Shown piece by piece: positions 59,323 to 59,592 of a DNA stretch of 59,592 nt. The position numbers and the translations under genes are program-made. The number at the start of each line of letters is the position of its first letter. Within the stretch, counting starts at the first letter, position 1. Location: NCBI RefSeq assembly GCF_002896965.1, contig NZ_LYMM01000042.1, positions 1 to 59,592 of the forward strand, read 5' to 3'. This stretch comes from Novosphingobium guangzhouense. Its GTDB lineage: Bacteria; Pseudomonadota; Alphaproteobacteria; Sphingomonadales; Sphingomonadaceae. The notes under the pieces are model-generated. The model saw nothing but the letters and a program-made list of their open reading frames with translations, did not search any database and was not told the DNA's origin.

Positions 59323-59351
59323 TTGACATTTATAACCAAATAGGCTATATG
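59323..59351 (+). promoter_or_regulatory. Near-consensus sigma-70 promoter
   Basis: TTGACA (59323-59328), a 17-base spacer and TATATG (59346-59351) form the strongest promoter visible in the window. It drives rightward transcription into a structured leader and an incomplete gene. Confidence 0.75.
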
Positions 59352-59360
59352 GCCCAGCAT

Positions 59361-59541
59361 CCGGGGTGACGAGGTACACGTCGCCCCGGTGTATCGGGTC
59401 GGCGTCGTGGGCCGGGATGCGGTTTCAAAAGCCGTGATCACGCACCCCACGCGTCCGTTCGAAGACCCGAACCGTCCTCTCGGCTTCTGGAAAGGTGGCA
59501 TCTGCCTGATCCTGCGACATACGGCGGGACATCGGATGTCC
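59361..59541 (+). promoter_or_regulatory. Structured 5' leader after the strong promoter
   Basis: An 11-bp stem including one G-U pair (59361-59371 with 59379-59389, CCGGGGTGACG) starts about where transcription should begin. A later hairpin GGACAT-CGG-ATGTCC (59527-59541) lies just before the possible start codon. A long leader with two strong hairpins suggests RNA-level control, as seen for ribosomal-protein operons. I cannot name the family. Confidence 0.4.
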
Positions 59542-59556
59542 TATCCCGGATGACCC

Positions 59557-59592
59557 ATGGCCGCTCAAGACGCGAACCCTGACGTCGGTCAT
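59557..59592 (+). CDS. Possible start of a gene cut by the window end
   Basis: ATGGCCGCTCAAGACGCG opens a frame (MAAQDANPDVGH) that remains open to the last base. A GGA lies about nine bases upstream. With the strong promoter 200 bases before, it is the likeliest product of this transcript. Twelve residues are too few to identify it. Confidence 0.3.
   Translation, partial: MAAQDANPDVGH

Noticed and set aside
1..59592. Insertion sequences, integrases, toxin-antitoxin pairs, phage genes, tRNA and rRNA genes
   Set aside because: I looked for transposase or integrase motifs, attachment-site duplications and tRNA cloverleaf patterns and saw none. The small XRE gene lacks a toxin partner.

Overview
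The window is GC-rich, gene-dense DNA from a free-living alphaproteobacterium. The most likely source is a sphingomonad of the Novosphingobium type. This rests on gene content (aerobic CoA-dependent catabolism, FixH/CcoG-type cbb3 oxidase assembly genes, an OmpW protein under FixK/Fnr-like boxes) and on codon style; no rRNA was available to confirm it. I see no rRNA, tRNA, CRISPR array, insertion sequence or prophage.

Layout. (1) 1-3249: the 3' part of a sensor histidine kinase, a predicted outer-membrane beta-barrel protein and a UDP-glucuronate 4-epimerase-like enzyme. (2) 3416-33437: a roughly 30-kb catabolic region. It holds a CoA-transferase, an HSL-type hydrolase, a hotdog dehydratase and an acyl-CoA synthetase next to an IclR regulator. 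A LysR regulator then diverges from a biotin-dependent acyl-CoA carboxylase operon (beta subunit, DUF3088 protein, alpha subunit, MaoC hydratase). After that come an LLM oxidoreductase/NTF2-like/SDR operon with a divergent GbsR/MarR-type regulator, a very large indolepyruvate-type 2-oxoacid:ferredoxin oxidoreductase with a DUF2889 protein, and an MDR reductase/SDR/aldehyde dehydrogenase operon. The region ends with succinate-semialdehyde dehydrogenase, an FAH-family hydrolase, a ferredoxin-reductase-like flavoprotein, a second LLM protein, a TPR protein and an alpha/beta hydrolase. Together these can activate an organic acid to its CoA ester, hydrate, oxidise and carboxylate it, and clean up aldehydes. 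The actual substrate cannot be read from the sequence.

(3) 33540-35712: a GT-C glycosyltransferase and a compact three-gene unit (four-helix membrane protein, small XRE regulator, one-helix protein) with repeat operators in front. (4) 35844-38776: thrS and a spermidine-synthase-like gene. They are preceded by a short open frame with seven threonine codons in eight positions, followed by three mutually exclusive hairpins. This looks like a threonine-sensing attenuator for threonyl-tRNA synthetase and is the strongest unusual signal in the window. (5) 38879-48936: bestrophin, agmatine deiminase, an M28 peptidase with a 12-bp tandem repeat, glnE, a peroxiredoxin, a DUF455 ferritin-like protein, an M23 peptidase, a candidate minus-strand small RNA and a PilZ protein.

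(6) 48939-58362: a minus-strand respiratory block, ccoNOQP-ccoGHIS, a small Cys-rich exported protein and hemN. FixK/Fnr-type boxes lie before ccoN and hemN, and another precedes the divergent ompW-like gene (58613-59311). These genes build and mature the high-affinity cbb3 oxidase and make haem under low oxygen. The last 280 bases hold a near-consensus sigma-70 promoter and a strongly structured leader for a gene that runs off the end.
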